Shown: positions 1 through 11,231, counted from the stretch's first letter. The stretch: 64,000 bases of DNA from Triglochin maritima (GCA_963682175.1 OY821791.1:29696326-29760325); one strand, 5' to 3'. The notes: generated by a model from the sequence alone, not told the origin. Program-made: numbers and translations.

Positions 1-1037
1 AGACACCAATATTATATAAAACAAAGGTTGAAGACAACACAATCCAGGCTTCCAATGAGAGTGGTCGTGTTAAGAACAAGAAGTGAAGACTAGCTCCTGC
101 TGCTACTGCACTCACGTCTAAACTAACTAGCATTCAAGAGGAAGTTTCCAAGATGCAAACCTTGCGCAAGGATGGAGCTGACAAGTGGAAGAAATACAAC
201 GTCAAGGTGTGTGTTGAACTTTTGCAAGATTGTGGTGTGCAACCAGGAAGCGGAGAGTGAGGAAGGATGTGTCAAAAATTCAAAAACTTCTCAATACGAC
301 AGACCTTCGTCCTGGCTGGTGAAAGTCGCAAGTTCTGTCTCGAGGAGGAGCTGAAAGAATGACCTATGATTGCTGTTATTGTTGAACTGGTTTGTGACCC
401 TTTGAGGTTGATGGAGTAGGTACTTGTTGCAATTTCATGGAAGAGTTGTATTGCTACTATGTTTATTTTGTCGAACTTCTTAATCGAACCACCATACAAT
501 TTATGGTACTGGTTTATTAATCTTGTTCAGTACATTGTTCCTATCATTACAGTTTTCTTAGCTGGTCAGTACATTTATGTCTACCAGTTTTTGTCATCCT
601 TTGATCTGTTGTCTCAATTTATGTTAGTGATAAAAATGGCCTCATAAGACATTTCGTTTCCAACTGTTAGTTTCCATATGTGATTATTCATTCCTGACTG
701 GTTAAGTGTAATTTTTTACTATAGTTGGAAAGTTTAGTTTCAATACAGTTCTACTGAAAATGTAAAATTATAATTTCTGTTTTGGTATTTTAACAAGATT
801 GGATCTCTTCATTTGACTGAAAAGATCCTAATACTTCATCAAAGGATATATATATAACACAAGCTTTTCCTCTCTGTATTAATTGCTTGCTTTTTCTTAT
901 TTTTATAAAACTATTAGAAGTTTCATGGACGAGGTTCTTCTCCTAAACAACATCCTCAGTTATCCATTACTGGGTTTCTTTGCTATCACATTTTACGTCA
1001 CGATCACTTGTTATTGGTATAATGAGATCATATTCAG
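1..1037. other. No gene recognised
   Basis: I see no coding region I can name here. The open frames are short, hydrophobic and without family motifs. The last part, about 930-1037, is probably intron of the fatty acyl-CoA reductase relic, because it ends in a TTCAG acceptor at 1037. Confidence 0.4.
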
Positions 1038-1245
1038 ATATGATGTTGCATTAGCCGTTAATGTGTTTGGAGCCAAACATGCATTACAGTTTGCAAAGCA
1101 ATGTGCAAGGCTTGAGTTGCTTCTGCTTGTTTCAACAGGTGAGTCCCCTCGCATACTCTTCACATTGGTTAAGAATGAATGAGTTACAAGTTGTGTTATG
1201 TTTCAGCTTATGTTTCTCAAGCGAAAGAAGGGGCTCATGTTAGGT
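1038..1245 (+). pseudogene. Fatty acyl-CoA reductase (FAR) gene fragment
   Basis: Two short exon-like pieces read as the part of plant alcohol-forming fatty acyl-CoA reductases that follows the NAD(P)H-binding core. The first (1038-1138) reads YDVALAVNVFGAKHALQFAK and then LLLVST. It ends at an AACAG|GTGAG donor. The second begins after TTTCAG at 1207 and reads AYVSQAKEGAHV, so the splice restores the family signature VSTAYV. FAR enzymes reduce long-chain acyl-CoA to fatty alcohols for waxes, suberin and pollen wall. No other FAR exons (NAD-binding GATGF region, catalytic YxxxK, C-terminal domain) are visible, so this is a truncated relic. The match rests on residue patterns only. Confidence 0.6.
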
Positions 1246-1648
1246 TTGCATGCATTAAATGTTATTGGGAAATTTCGAGATGTTAACGAATCTCATACAT
1301 AACATGTTATTGGGAAACAATTTAGGACAATTGATAGCCTCATAAAGTGACCTATTCAAAGGGAAAGCTGGACTGCTTCCTTGGAGATGTTGACTTGATC
1401 TAACATATTATACACAGCTTCAGTGACCTGTTGCAGCAATTGACTCATACATCACAGAGGCACAACTTTCGTATGCAGTGCCTACACAACACAGTATAAA
1501 CAATCAGACTCCTGATTATGAACAAAATCTTCCTCACAACACAAACACTTTTCATATCAATTACATGAACCTTGCTGTCAAAACACAAAATATTCATATC
1601 AAATAGTAAATGTATAACCACATTAACTACGACAACATAAGGGGTGTA
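1246..1648. other. Intergenic, nothing recognised
   Basis: AT-rich sequence with no gene. At 1633-1668 a unit of about 18 bp (starting CAACATAAGGGGTGTAA) is repeated twice in tandem. It covers the flank and first bases of the MITE at 1657. Confidence 0.5.
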
Positions 1649-2255
1649 ACCAACATAAGGGGTGTAAGCGGGGTGGGACGGGTTTTCACCCCACCGCTAC
1701 CCGCCCTGCATAAGTTAAGCGGGTAAGCGGGGCAGGGCAGGGCAAAAATAAAATGCTACCCGCCCCACCTAAGGGTGGAATAGGCGGGGTAGTTTATGCG
1801 GGGCATTTTCAATTTAATGATGTAGTATAGTTTCTTTTAAATAATAGCAGAAACATGGACCACATGAAATATGACCGATAACAAGATTGAACATATTAGA
1901 CGTTTTGCTTTGTTAAAAATAAAGTATTTTTGGTGTTTTACATTCAAATATTGTTCCATCTTGAAGAATACTAACCAAAACCACAAAGTCGACCCAAATT
2001 AACTTAACTACACGAAATGGTAAGACCCAAAACCAACAAAAAACTCCCAAAAAAGTATTCGAATGTAAAGTTGTGTCACTACAATAGAAGACCTTATACA
2101 TGAATTATGAATATCTTCAACTGTGCGGGTTATACAGGGCAGGTTGCGAGAACACCGCAACTCACCCCGCTTATTAGAAGGGTTATGCGGGTGGCGGGTT
2201 GGCAGGTAAGGTTTTTTTGTCCGCTACCCGCTCCATTTACAACCCTAACCAACAT
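1649..2255. mobile_element. hAT-type MITE with 8-bp target duplication
   Basis: The element is 1657-2247 (591 bp), flanked by perfect 8-bp direct repeats ACCAACAT at 1649-1656 and 2248-2255. Its ends are imperfect terminal inverted repeats: AAGGGGTGTAAGCGGGG on the left and, read inward, TAGGGTTGTAAATGGAGCGGG on the right (17 and 21 bases of the two strands, mismatched at several places). Both ends are GC-rich with repeated GGGTAGCGGG-like words, while the centre is AT-rich and noncoding. An 8-bp duplication and an AGGGGTGTAA terminus fit the hAT superfamily. It encodes no transposase, so it would depend on one elsewhere. Confidence 0.75.
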
Positions 2256-3498
2256 ATTCTTAAGACACTGCATCGTTTGAGAGTTTCAGACTACATATAC
2301 TGACAGTTGAGGGGGCAACAACATCACCAACAAAACCACCAAACAGTTGCTAACCATCAACACCAAAACTCCTCAACCGTCATTGACCAAACAAAATGTA
2401 CAATATTTGTTAGATAACATCAATATGTCCACCTACTTCTGTGAAACAAAAATGCGGGAGTGGCTTAACATTTTGTCTGATAACCACCCTAGAATGTGGT
2501 TAATTTCAGTAGACCCTCTACGACCACCCAAAAATAGCAACCCACCAGCTCCTTTCAACTACATGTCGTTTCCTTGGTCCGAGGCTTGGATATTGAACGG
2601 GAGGACAACTCGAAGAGGCCTCACATTGAGGATTGGCCCAGGCATGCCAATGGAGTGGTTGTTCCTTAAACGTTCCACTTGTTGAGCAACGCAAATGCTC
2701 CCGCACTTGATGCATAGGTGCTCCTTGAAGGCCCTTTTCCTCTTGTGCTTCTTGGTTGTGGGCCTCTCTGCTGCAGTAAATGTAAATTAAGAACATACAT
2801 AGTAGTAAAGTTTGGCCACAAATAAAAGACATTTGAGTATCACTATCAATTCATAGCTTTTAATGTAAGATGACATGGTCATACACTACCTTCTATCTAG
2901 ACAAACATGTCCAGGTAGAAATAAGTTTGTTAACATGTAATACACTTATCACTTACATAAAACAATTCCTAAAATAAGAACTCCTAAATTTACTCATCAC
3001 ACTATTCATCCTTTGAATCAGAAGTTTCTCGAAAAATGTGTTCTTCCATTTCCTTTCGCCGTTCCTCAGCCTCGCGCCTTGCCATTTCCTGGCCCCATTC
3101 CCTTTCAATTTTCTCTTCCAGAAGAAAATTGTTTTCATGGTTTCGACGCATCTCCTCAGATGTTGGGGTGAGTTGGATGCCCAAGCCGTTATACGCAAGT
3201 TAACGTCACCCAAGAGTTGCGCATAACGACTTACTTCAAAAGCATATAAACAAATTAAACATCTACTTAGTAAAGAAACGATTCTAGTACGTTTAAGAAT
3301 TTGTCATTTCAAAATAACCATTTCTTAACTAAATTGACCAACCTAAAGTAATGAATAAGTGTTGCAGCTCAACCTACACGCCACGGGGAATAAGTGTTGC
3401 ACCCTAACAAGTACGAATAACTTCAACATGACAAGGACTAAACATTGACTAAGAGTGTTGCAACTCATAGGAATTTTTTTGTAATACCCTCATATTTG
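2256..3498. other. Intergenic, no supported gene
   Basis: Two open frames on the minus strand catch the eye: 3184-3002, whose product is Glu/Arg-rich and coiled-coil-like (motif EEKIEREWGQEMARREAEER), and a stretch near 2760-2580 preceded by a possible CTGCAG acceptor. Neither matches a family I recognise. They may be decayed transposon exons. Confidence 0.3.
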
Positions 3499-3503
3499 GT
3501 TAA

Positions 3504-5008
3504 TGATCGAGACTTTATTAGTTCAACAGCACAAGCGCACGACGTCAGTGAAGTCGCGGCAAGTACAAGTCGTACCACGAGGAGTTGTGTGAGTTGTTGT
3601 TATCACTATACTCAAGTGGGAAGAGAAATAGATGGAGAAATTTAGGTTAAACTAATTAAACTAAACTAAGATAGAGAAAACAATCTAACTAAACCCTTTG
3701 AAGTGGAGGTGCAATAGTGAGGTGTGTGTGCATGAGGGTGTCCAACCATTAAACATATGTGTAAGAGTGTGTGTTTACAAGTAGAAGCTAGTGTGGAATC
3801 TAAATTTGAAACACATACAATTACATGGTATACAAGTGTAGGATAGGTTAGCATGAAGTTTAGATCAATTTTATGGATTCTCAAGTATACAATAAGCACC
3901 TATTGTGGTCATTAAAGCATCAATCAATCTTAAACGTAATCGTAGTTCATTCAAGTTAATTTCATCATCAAATAAAACTCATCACAAGCAATATGTCAAA
4001 AATAGATCTAGCATGAAACAAGTACCTAGTGTGACGAATATCTATCTAAAACATGATTAGCATGCTACAAGTTTTAGATCTAACATTAAGCACATGATAA
4101 TGACACAAACTTAGGAACCCATCATACACTTCACCATCAACTGCATTGCCTCCACCCCAAATGTGGTGGATCTACTTACTAATCATAATAACAAGCATGG
4201 CAAGCAAGAGATTAAGACTAAACATGACATAAAACTCTAACTAGAAAATTAACCAACAAAATCAAAAACTAATCAGATAGAAAGAAAGTTAATGACAAGA
4301 GGAAAAAGATTCTACCATTAGATTAAAGAAAACATTAGTTTACAAGTTCTAGCCACTTCCTTATTCTTGCAACCCAAATGAGTAAAATCTAATTTATTCT
4401 AATGGTGGTGCAGAGGAAGAGGAAAGGAAGAATAAACCATATTATTATAGAAGAAAGTGTGGTGTAGATGATTATGGGAGCAATCCAACAGCTAAAATTG
4501 ATTCCTCCAAGTTCTGGTGCACCCAATTAAGCACGTCCGAGCCACGTTTAAAATTTGTAGAGATTTGGACCAAATTGATCCGCCACTGGCGAATGTTTTG
4601 GCTTTGATCCGCCATACTTTCTCCCAGAAGCTTAAGTGATGTATTTTGCACGTGGGGTGCACTCGTGGTTTGCTGGCTCGAGCCTGTTTGGTCTTAATTC
4701 CCCCAATTACTTCTCAAGGACATGATAATGAGGGATTTTTACACCAGAAATGTTTTCCTTAAGCAATGTACCTTCGGATTTCATCCGGGTCGACCTTCCT
4801 AATTTGCCGATGGGTTCTTGTGCATGACAAACATGTTCACTTTGCTTCATTTGAGTTTTTTCTTCTTGTATTTCAGTCATTTTCTCTTCCTTTATTTTTT
4901 TTATTACCTAACACCTGAAACACCACAAATAAGCACTCGAGTAGCATAAAATTGGGATAAAATAAAAGATATATAGCATGAATACGATGTATGATATGCT
5001 ACTAATCA
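3504..5008 (-). mobile_element. Old solo LTR, Athila-related (3.5 kb copy)
   Basis: About 1505 bp. On + it starts TGATCG (3504) and ends ACTAATCA (5008), giving TG...CA ends in both orientations. The flanking 5-mers GTTAA (3499-3503) and ATTAA (5009-5013) agree at 4 of 5 bases, as expected for a decayed target duplication. It aligns in order with the LTR at 58035-59589: the GGGAGCAATCCRACAG block, GTGCACCCAATTAA, GTATTTTGCACG, the ATTACCTAACACCTGAAAC block and the terminal GATATGCTACTAATCA. Its inner edge (AAGCGCACGACG...TGAAGTCGCGGCAA) is a degraded form of the GTGCACGACCGCGTTGAAGCGGTGGCAA block of the other LTRs. No internal region is attached. Confidence 0.7.
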
Positions 5009-5013
5009 ATTAA

Positions 5014-6296
5014 CATAAAGTAAAGTTTTAAATTCTAAAATCACACGTACCCATATCAGTCAACATGCTTGAATAATAACGTTGCTATTGATTTTCAGTA
5101 GCATTTGAATATGATTAAACTTTAACATTTGTCAGAATAACACCAGCATACCTTTTTCAGCAATAACTTATCCACCAATTAAACTCTATGAGATAGGGCA
5201 AGAAATTATGGAAATGTAATCATATAACCATTTCTCGAACATGCAATTATGTGCATCACCAACTGCCATGACTATTTTTTAAATTTCAATGACATTTGTA
5301 ACCTCATGTGAATGTAAATGTTGACAGATTTGAGGACTACGTTCACTGAATTAAGGTCACATGGAGGAGTTAGAACTTGTAAGTTGCTTTCAGTGCAAAA
5401 TTTGAAAATTAACAGTAAGCAAGTATGGATTGTACAAATATTAGGAGGCATTCAGGTAAGAACAATTACAAGAGGGGTAAGGAAAACAATATAGACAATT
5501 ACGACCTATCTAGGAGAAGTGAACATGAAATAAGTATACAACTTCATATAAATTGGCACATCTCAAGAAAACAAACACGAATCATGCAATCCATAACGTA
5601 GCACATCAACCATGCCCACAACTTCTATAATCAACAAAAATGGGTTCAAGTGAAGTGCAATGGAAATGCTTACCACAGGGGTTGGGTTTAGGAGGGCCCT
5701 TTGCCTCCTCCTTTGCTCGGTTTAGCACCCTCTCGACGACGCTCTCCACAAGACCCTTTACCATCCCTAACAGCCCCATCCCCAGCTTGTCAAACCTGGC
5801 GTCTAGGTGAGCGATGACACCCCCAACAGTAGCGACGACCAACTCCTCCGAGAGCATGTAGAGCAACAAGCGTCATCTAGCTGAGACGCAAACATAGCAA
5901 GAGAAGGTAACCCATCTAGAAAGGGCGAAAATAGTAAGTGGAAGAAAATCGGGAGAAGAACGTATAATATTCCCCACCAGATAACACCCTAGTTGGAGCA
6001 CCTTCTTCAAATCTCCGCCACACCTTCGCCGATCGGCCGCAGAAGCAGAAAGGCACCGAAATTGGGGGGATCATCACGAGTGGAAGGTCCGGTCATGGTA
6101 ATCGTTCGTCGATCGGCTCAGATGTTGCATATCAGAAGAGGGAGAGGGAAGGCAGACGTTGGCTTGGGGAGGAAGGTAAGGGAAGGGGATGGTAAAAACG
6201 AGGTGGACATCCATGGTTGAGGGATAAATTGGGATTTTGGCCACGACAAGACATGCGAAGAAGCTCCTCCTCGTTGTCCTCCGCCTTCTGGCATGA
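5014..6296. other. Intergenic; one weak minus-strand ORF
   Basis: The only frame of note is minus 5869-5606 (87 codons), with an amphipathic stretch (MLSEELVVATVGGVIAHLDA) and a possible splice donor after the codons for PKPNPCG. I recognise no family and would not call it a gene on this evidence. From about 5990 to 6296 the sequence is more GC-rich and holds overlapping shadow frames on both strands. Confidence 0.3.
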
Positions 6297-6650
6297 GAGC
6301 ACATTTAACAGCGCCCGGGCTACCCCCGGGCGCCCTGCACTCTCTCTCTGCCACGTCAGCTTCTCTCTCTGCCACGTCAGCTCACCCAACCCACCCAAAA
6401 AATCCCCTTATCCATGCCCAGGCTACCCCCACTCACCCTACACTCTCTTTCATCCACATCATTTCTTAATTAAACAAATTTAATTCTCACACAACATTTA
6501 ACAAAATACATTATATATAAATCTAATTCTAATTACATTATAATTATAATTCGCGATATACTTATTATTACTATTAATTAATTAACAATATTAATCACTA
6601 TTAAACACAAAATTTTGAATATTTGAAATTTGAATATTTGAATTTCGAAA

Positions 6651-6806
6651 CGCGTGTGACTGCACAGTATACGCGTGATTGCACAGTATACGCGTGAATC
6701 AAAAGTAGTCCGCGTGAATCTACAGTATACGTGTGAAACAAAATAGTCCGCGTGAATGTACAGTATACGCGTGAAAGAAAAGTAATCCGCGTGATTGCAC
6801 AGTGTC
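6651..6806 (+). repeat. CGCGTGA tandem array in front of the Harbinger ORF1 promoter
   Basis: Eight units of about 19-20 bp, each starting CGCGTG (one CGTGTG). They mix two types: one continuing to ...CACAGTATA or ...TACAGTATA, the other to ...CAAAAGTAGTC. The array stops 12 bp before a TATA box. CGCG-containing words resemble CAMTA-type sites, but a binding site for the element's own Myb-like protein is equally possible. The spacing is close to two helical turns. Confidence 0.75.
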
Positions 6807-6818
6807 TAATTTTTTCTC

Positions 6819-6826
6819 TATATATA
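6819..6826 (+). promoter_or_regulatory. TATA box of the Harbinger ORF1
   Basis: TATATATA lies 80 bp upstream of the ATG at 6907. Its position argues that translation starts at 6907 and not at the upstream in-frame GTG at 6802, which lies before the TATA box. Confidence 0.6.
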
Positions 6827-6906
6827 CCCTACACAAAAATCATCTTACACCCCATATCTCTTCCACAAAACTCAAAACTCAACTTACATCCCATATTTCT
6901 CCCACA

Positions 6907-8166
6907 ATGTCTTCTCCGGAGTACAATCGTTCCCCCCCTCCTCCACAATCAAATCCGCATCCACGCTATCCACAACCATATCCCTCACGTCCATTTTACC
7001 AACAACCATTCCAACAACCCGACTTCTCCCAGTACGCACCACCATTCCCACCACCTGACCAAAACTCACCATTCCCACAATTCTCCCACTACGCATCCCC
7101 AGATCAAAACTTACCATTCCCACAATACTCACAATATGCACCACCATTCCCTTATAATCAACCGCAGTTCCAGATGTTTGGCCGACCCTTGTCTCAAAAT
7201 AGCCGCCATAGTATGGCGAACACTGAAGATGAGGGTAACGACGACGATGAGTCCCCACCACGACACACCCCCACACCACCATCCCCACCTCCACAGCGTC
7301 GTCACCGCAAGCAAGTCCAAACTGCCAAAGCCAATCCGAAGTTGTGGACCACAGCTGAGGACGAGAGACTTGTCTCTGCATATATGGAAGTCAGTTGCGA
7401 TGCGGTGACAGGGACAAACCAGAAGTCTACTTCATTGTGGACTAGGGTGAAACGTGTGTACGACATCTCCGTGGAAGGCACAGGCCTACCCGAAAGGAAC
7501 GCAGAGTCCTTAAAAGGACGGTGGAGGAGAATCATACCTGCTGTGAACAAGTGGGTCGGGTGCTTCGATCAGGCATTCCGACGGAAAAGGAGCGGCCAGA
7601 ATGACGACGATGTTGTCCGACAAGCGCACGTGATCTACGAGCGAAATCATGGGCCTAGTAAATTTCTTTATTTTGATGCTTGGGTTATGTTGCGTAGGTA
7701 CCCAAAATGGGAGAGTGTGATCTCCGGAGCTAATGCCGTGCGTGTTGACTGGGAGTCCCCGGAGTTGCACGATGAAAATAGTCCCCAGTCAGGAAGCCTT
7801 GGGAAAAGAAAGAGCACGGACGGCTCGAGGACGCAATCACCCTCGGATGCAGAAGAGCCGATGCCGGAGTCGTCTACACGCCCAGAAGGTGTGAAGAAGG
7901 CTAAGAAAAAGGCTAAGAGTGCATTACGCCCCGAAAGAGACACCGATGTTAGAGAACTTGCACAACAGATGCGATACACCGCCCAAGTCAGAGAAGATGG
8001 TTTCTCTAAGCAAGAGGAGTTAGCGGAAAGGAATTTCCAGAGGCATTTAATAAAAAATAAGTTGGACATGCTTCACTCTCTAATGAGGAAGGACAACCCG
8101 ACGGAGAAGGATCAAAAAGTAATCGATAAACTTCTCGCCTGGGCAGAAGAGAATGGGTACGTGTAG
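6907..8166 (+). CDS. Myb/SANT-like transposon protein (Harbinger ORF1, NAM-associated C-terminus)
   Basis: 419 aa. The N-terminus (about 1-100) is Pro/Gln/Tyr-rich and low in complexity, then comes an acidic patch (EDEGNDDDE). A Myb/SANT trihelix-like domain spans about 138-225 (NPKLWTTAEDERLVSAYMEV, SLWTRVKRVYD, LKGRWRRI). It is followed by the family signature RKRSGQNDDDVVRQAH and KFLYFDAWVMLRRYPKW. The Lys/Glu-rich C-terminus (about 320-419) matches the NAM-associated region with a predicted coiled coil. This family is the DNA-binding partner of PIF/Harbinger transposases and is often annotated in plants as 'glutathione S-transferase T3-like'. The frame is intact and has its own TATA box. 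The alternative is a domesticated host gene of the same family, but the flanking inverted repeats favour a transposon gene. Confidence 0.75.
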   Translation: MSSPEYNRSPPPPQSNPHPRYPQPYPSRPFYQQPFQQPDFSQYAPPFPPPDQNSPFPQFSHYASPDQNLPFPQYSQYAPPFPYNQPQFQMFGRPLSQNSRHSMANTEDEGNDDDESPPRHTPTPPSPPPQRRHRKQVQTAKANPKLWTTAEDERLVSAYMEVSCDAVTGTNQKSTSLWTRVKRVYDISVEGTGLPERNAESLKGRWRRIIPAVNKWVGCFDQAFRRKRSGQNDDDVVRQAHVIYERNHGPSKFLYFDAWVMLRRYPKWESVISGANAVRVDWESPELHDENSPQSGSLGKRKSTDGSRTQSPSDAEEPMPESSTRPEGVKKAKKKAKSALRPERDTDVRELAQQMRYTAQVREDGFSKQEELAERNFQRHLIKNKLDMLHSLMRKDNPTEKDQKVIDKLLAWAEENGYV

Positions 8167-8531
8167 TTTGATGTAGTCTGTAGTTCGTATGGTTTGTATT
8201 TCCCTTAGCTTGTATTTCGGGTTGTAGTAGTCCGTATGGTTTGTATTTCCCTTTAACATATGTTTGTATTTCGGGTTGTAGTAGTCCGTATTTCGTATGG
8301 TTTGTATTTCCCGTGGTTGTATTTCGTATTTTAGTATTATTAATGTATTGTTGTTATGGTATTGTTGTATTAATTTTTTTTCTATTTAACTTGAAATTGT
8401 TGGTTCTGGAAATTTCTTAATTTTAATCACTTACAAAAAATTATTACCCCACATTTATAACAAACACCCAATCCATTAATAACAAAACCAAAACAAAAAA
8501 AAAATTCAAAAAAAAAAAATTTTTTTAACCA

Positions 8532-8729
8532 ATGGGAGGGGGACACGTGTCCCCCTCCCATGGGCGCCCGGGCGTCTGCCCGGGACGCCCACCGCCCGGG
8601 CAAGCGCCCGGGCGGGTGGCCCGGGCAAGCGCCCGGGCGGGCGCCCCACGGGCGCCCCGCCCATTAACGGGGGTGCGCCCGGGCGCCCGACCAGGGCGCC
8701 CGGGCGGGGCACCCCCGTTAAGGGTGCCC
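8532..8729. repeat. GC-rich palindromic subterminal region
   Basis: It opens with a perfect 30-bp palindrome at 8532-8561, centred on a CACGTG G-box. A cluster of CCCGGGC palindromes follows (at about 8568-8640 and 8680-8710), with two near-identical CCCGGGCAAGCGCCCGGGCG units. It ends with the terminal repeat of the Harbinger element. Composition is very unlike the AT-rich flanks. A shorter CCCGGGC palindrome sits at the other end (6318-6335). Confidence 0.8.
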
Positions 8730-8732
8730 TTA

Positions 8733-9660
8733 GTTGATCATTTGATGGACTATTAATATTTTATTTCAGAAATGTTAAGTATTGGGTAACAAGAAGGGTC
8801 TAATAGGCCCAATAAATAGCAGATAATTAGTTTTACAGTAAGTCTTACAGCAGTGTGAATCTTATTTTAAAGATACTAGTGGGTGGCACGTGTAAGCTAA
8901 AGTTCATGATTTGTATTGTTTCGTAACTTAAAAGTTGTAATTTCATGTACGGACCATAAAATGGGCAAATAAATCAAATATACCGTTTAATAAGTGTTAG
9001 CAAGTTAAAGATAAAAGAGAAAGATAAAATAGAATTAAGAGGCTAATAATTTAATGGCCAATACTATCGACACCCACTACTAAAAAAAGCCTACGTTATA
9101 CAACACAAAAGGAAAAGTAATATTCCACCCAAATCCCTACCCATTTCTCACGCACCCATACATGGCATAGTTATATCTTTATTCCAACTTCTAGTCAAGA
9201 AGATTCATTCAAATGTCAAAACCACTCTCCTAACAAAAATCACATTCTCTTTCCATGTACACCTGCAAAACCTGCACAATAGTACAAACATCACCACACC
9301 TCATTTAATGGGTGTACGTACTAGTATTTGAATTCAAAAACAATATTTTGGTGTGGATAAAACATTCTTCGGCAATGACTTTATCCACCAACCTCCAATG
9401 GCTTCTTCCAGCAATGAGTAAACCTCTCCAACGTGTAAATGTTGATTTTTCGCTCTCCATTTTATGCTTATTTCATTTATTGCACGCAGGTAAATAACCT
9501 TCATTCCCCTCTTCCACCCATCTTCCATTTTCTTCTTCAAGAGTTTCTCACACTGATGGGTTTCTATTCAAAACGATATACTTATTCTTCTTTGTGTTCA
9601 TGTTTTCCTTGTAAAACAATCATTTATGTTCTTTTTCTTTTCTTTGCCTCGTTTATCCAT
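8733..9660. other. Intergenic, nothing recognised
   Basis: AT-rich unique-looking sequence between two elements. The frames are short and lack motifs. It ends at the target duplication of the Athila-like element. Confidence 0.5.
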
Positions 9661-9665
9661 ACATG

Positions 9666-11207
9666 TGATTGACATCATTTCATGCTTATATTTGTATCTT
9701 ATATCCATTATCTTACACCTAAGCAATGCTACGTAACGAGTTTTATGTTTAGTTTTCAGAAATAAAGAGGTTTGAAGAGAAGAGCCATGAAAGGACCCAA
9801 AAGCAGGAAAAATGACTTAATTGTGAGACCTGGGGACCAAGATGCAAGACAGAAGGACCTGATCGTAAGACAGAAGGACCTAAGAGCAAAACAGGAAACT
9901 CCACACCATCATGGGGAGTATTTTGTCAATTCGATTCGGGTCGGAGCTCCACTAAACAAGTTAGATGCATCCAAGACCAAGAAACAATCCAAGGAAAGTC
10001 CACCAGAAGATCCAGACCGATCTGAAGCTTATAGGCCGCCAATTGGCGGTCTGGTTAAGCCCAGATTAGCCAAGCTTCTTCCTGGACTTGTATTATCATG
10101 TGTTTAGGCTATTTTTGGTATTGGTTTAGTCCCACATCGGGGGATTGTCCCGGATTAGCTTTTTCCATGCTTATAAATAGAACTCTTCACCTGTCATTGT
10201 ATCCATCTCTCTCTTTGGTGGCCATCTTCCCTACTAAGAGTGAAGCCTTGAAGCAAAACTCTAGTGGAGGAAGAGCTACTTGTAATTGAGTGAGTTAATA
10301 ATAGAAATTTTCCTTTAATTGTGTTGTTTCTCTCTTAGTTTAATTTCATTTCATATGTTTGCTTTGTTGCTTGTTTTATTTTATGCTTCTCTAATATTTC
10401 TTGCTTAATTAGTATAACTTTCATTTCAGTATTATGCTTTCTTTTGCTAATAGAGTTAGTGTAATGAGTACTGAGTAGTTCCATCCCCATTTAGAGGGTG
10501 GAGAAATATGTGATATAATCATGTAGTGTATTAAGTGTGTGTTATTTTTATCCCTTGAGCTTTATATGATTTCCTTAACCATCTAATGGGTCTCCACTCT
10601 TATCTTTGATATGCTAATGCTCTTGAATGAAGCTTAGCTTATGCTTTGATTAGTGGACCTATTTTATGGGGAATTATAAGGTTAGGATATGGATGAAGTT
10701 AATATTGGAAACACAAGTTGTAGTGTATGAGCTCTTGTTGCTTTTACCTTAGCTAATGTCTTGTATGTTTTAATGATGTAGTCTTATCTTAATTCATGTG
10801 GAGGCATAGTAGGGTCTAGTCTTTATACTTGAGTTCATGTAGCTTCATTCCAACTATTGTCTTGTATGTTTTAATGATGTAGTGAAATCTTAATTCATGT
10901 GGAGGGAAAGTTGGATGTAGTTTTATGATTTCATGCACTACATGTTGTGAAGAGCTTAATGAACACACACACATACACCTCTTTATGTTCACATTATTTC
11001 TCTACCCCTTTGGGGTTTAGTTTTATCGTTTCTTCTCCATCTCATTTCAGCTTTGTAGTGTAGTTTAGTGTAACCAACCTTTCTTCCCTTTCTTTACCTC
11101 TCACCTTCGCACAAACCAAGTGTCGACACACCTCCCAGTGGACGGCCCGTATTTGTCACCGCTTCAACGCGGCTGTGCACTTGCGGTTAATATAAAACGA
11201 AAAATCA
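9666..11207 (+). repeat. 5' LTR of the Athila-like element
   Basis: 1542 bp, starting TGATTGAC and ending AAAATCA (the 3' LTR copy ends TCAATCA). U3 holds the palindrome CCGCCAATTGGCGG at 10036-10049. A TATAAATA box lies at 10172-10179, about 120 bp further on. The region 10449-11207 is shared with the truncated 3' LTR. Related LTRs lie at 19476-21005, 23045-24408 and, more distantly, 3504-5008 and 58035-59589. Confidence 0.9.
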
Positions 11208-11213
11208 AGATTT

Positions 11214-11231
11214 TGGCGCCGTTGCCAGGGA
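11214..11231 (+). promoter_or_regulatory. Primer binding site, tRNA-Asp type
   Basis: TGGCGCCGTTGCCAGGGA is complementary to the 3' end of plant tRNA-Asp with one mismatch (GCCAGGG for GCCGGGG). It starts six bases after the LTR end, the normal position for first-strand priming in this retrotransposon group. Confidence 0.9.

Larger units (their letters stand above)
6297..8729 (+). mobile_element. PIF/Harbinger-type element (non-autonomous, ORF1 only)
   Basis: The left end, GAGCACATTTAACAGCG (6297), and the right end read inward, GGGCACCCTTAACGGGGG (from 8729), form an imperfect terminal inverted repeat. Each is followed by a CCCGGGC-rich subterminal block. The right end is followed by TTA (8730-8732), the usual Harbinger target triplet. 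The left flank is TGA (6294-6296), so the 3-bp duplication is imperfect. The single gene inside (6907-8166) is the Myb/SANT ORF that accompanies Harbinger transposases. No DDE transposase ORF is present. The superfamily call rests mainly on that ORF; the exact left boundary is uncertain. Confidence 0.5.

Noticed and set aside
883..1182. 99-codon membrane-like ORF
   Set aside because: Its first half is intron-like sequence read through; the second half is the FAR exon. A TTCAG acceptor at 1037 and a GTGAG donor at 1139 explain it better.
6802..6906. N-terminal extension of the Harbinger ORF1 by 35 codons
   Set aside because: It starts at GTG and lies across the TATA box. The ATG at 6907 is the likely start.
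6752..7408. 218-codon His/Pro-rich ORF
   Set aside because: It overlaps the Harbinger ORF1 in another frame and its composition is the shadow of the Pro-rich N-terminus.
8534..8559. G-box promoter element for a downstream gene
   Set aside because: No gene follows within several kilobases, and the palindrome belongs to the end of a transposon.
11214..11231. tRNA-Asp gene fragment
   Set aside because: Only the complement of the tRNA 3' end is present, right after an LTR: a primer binding site.
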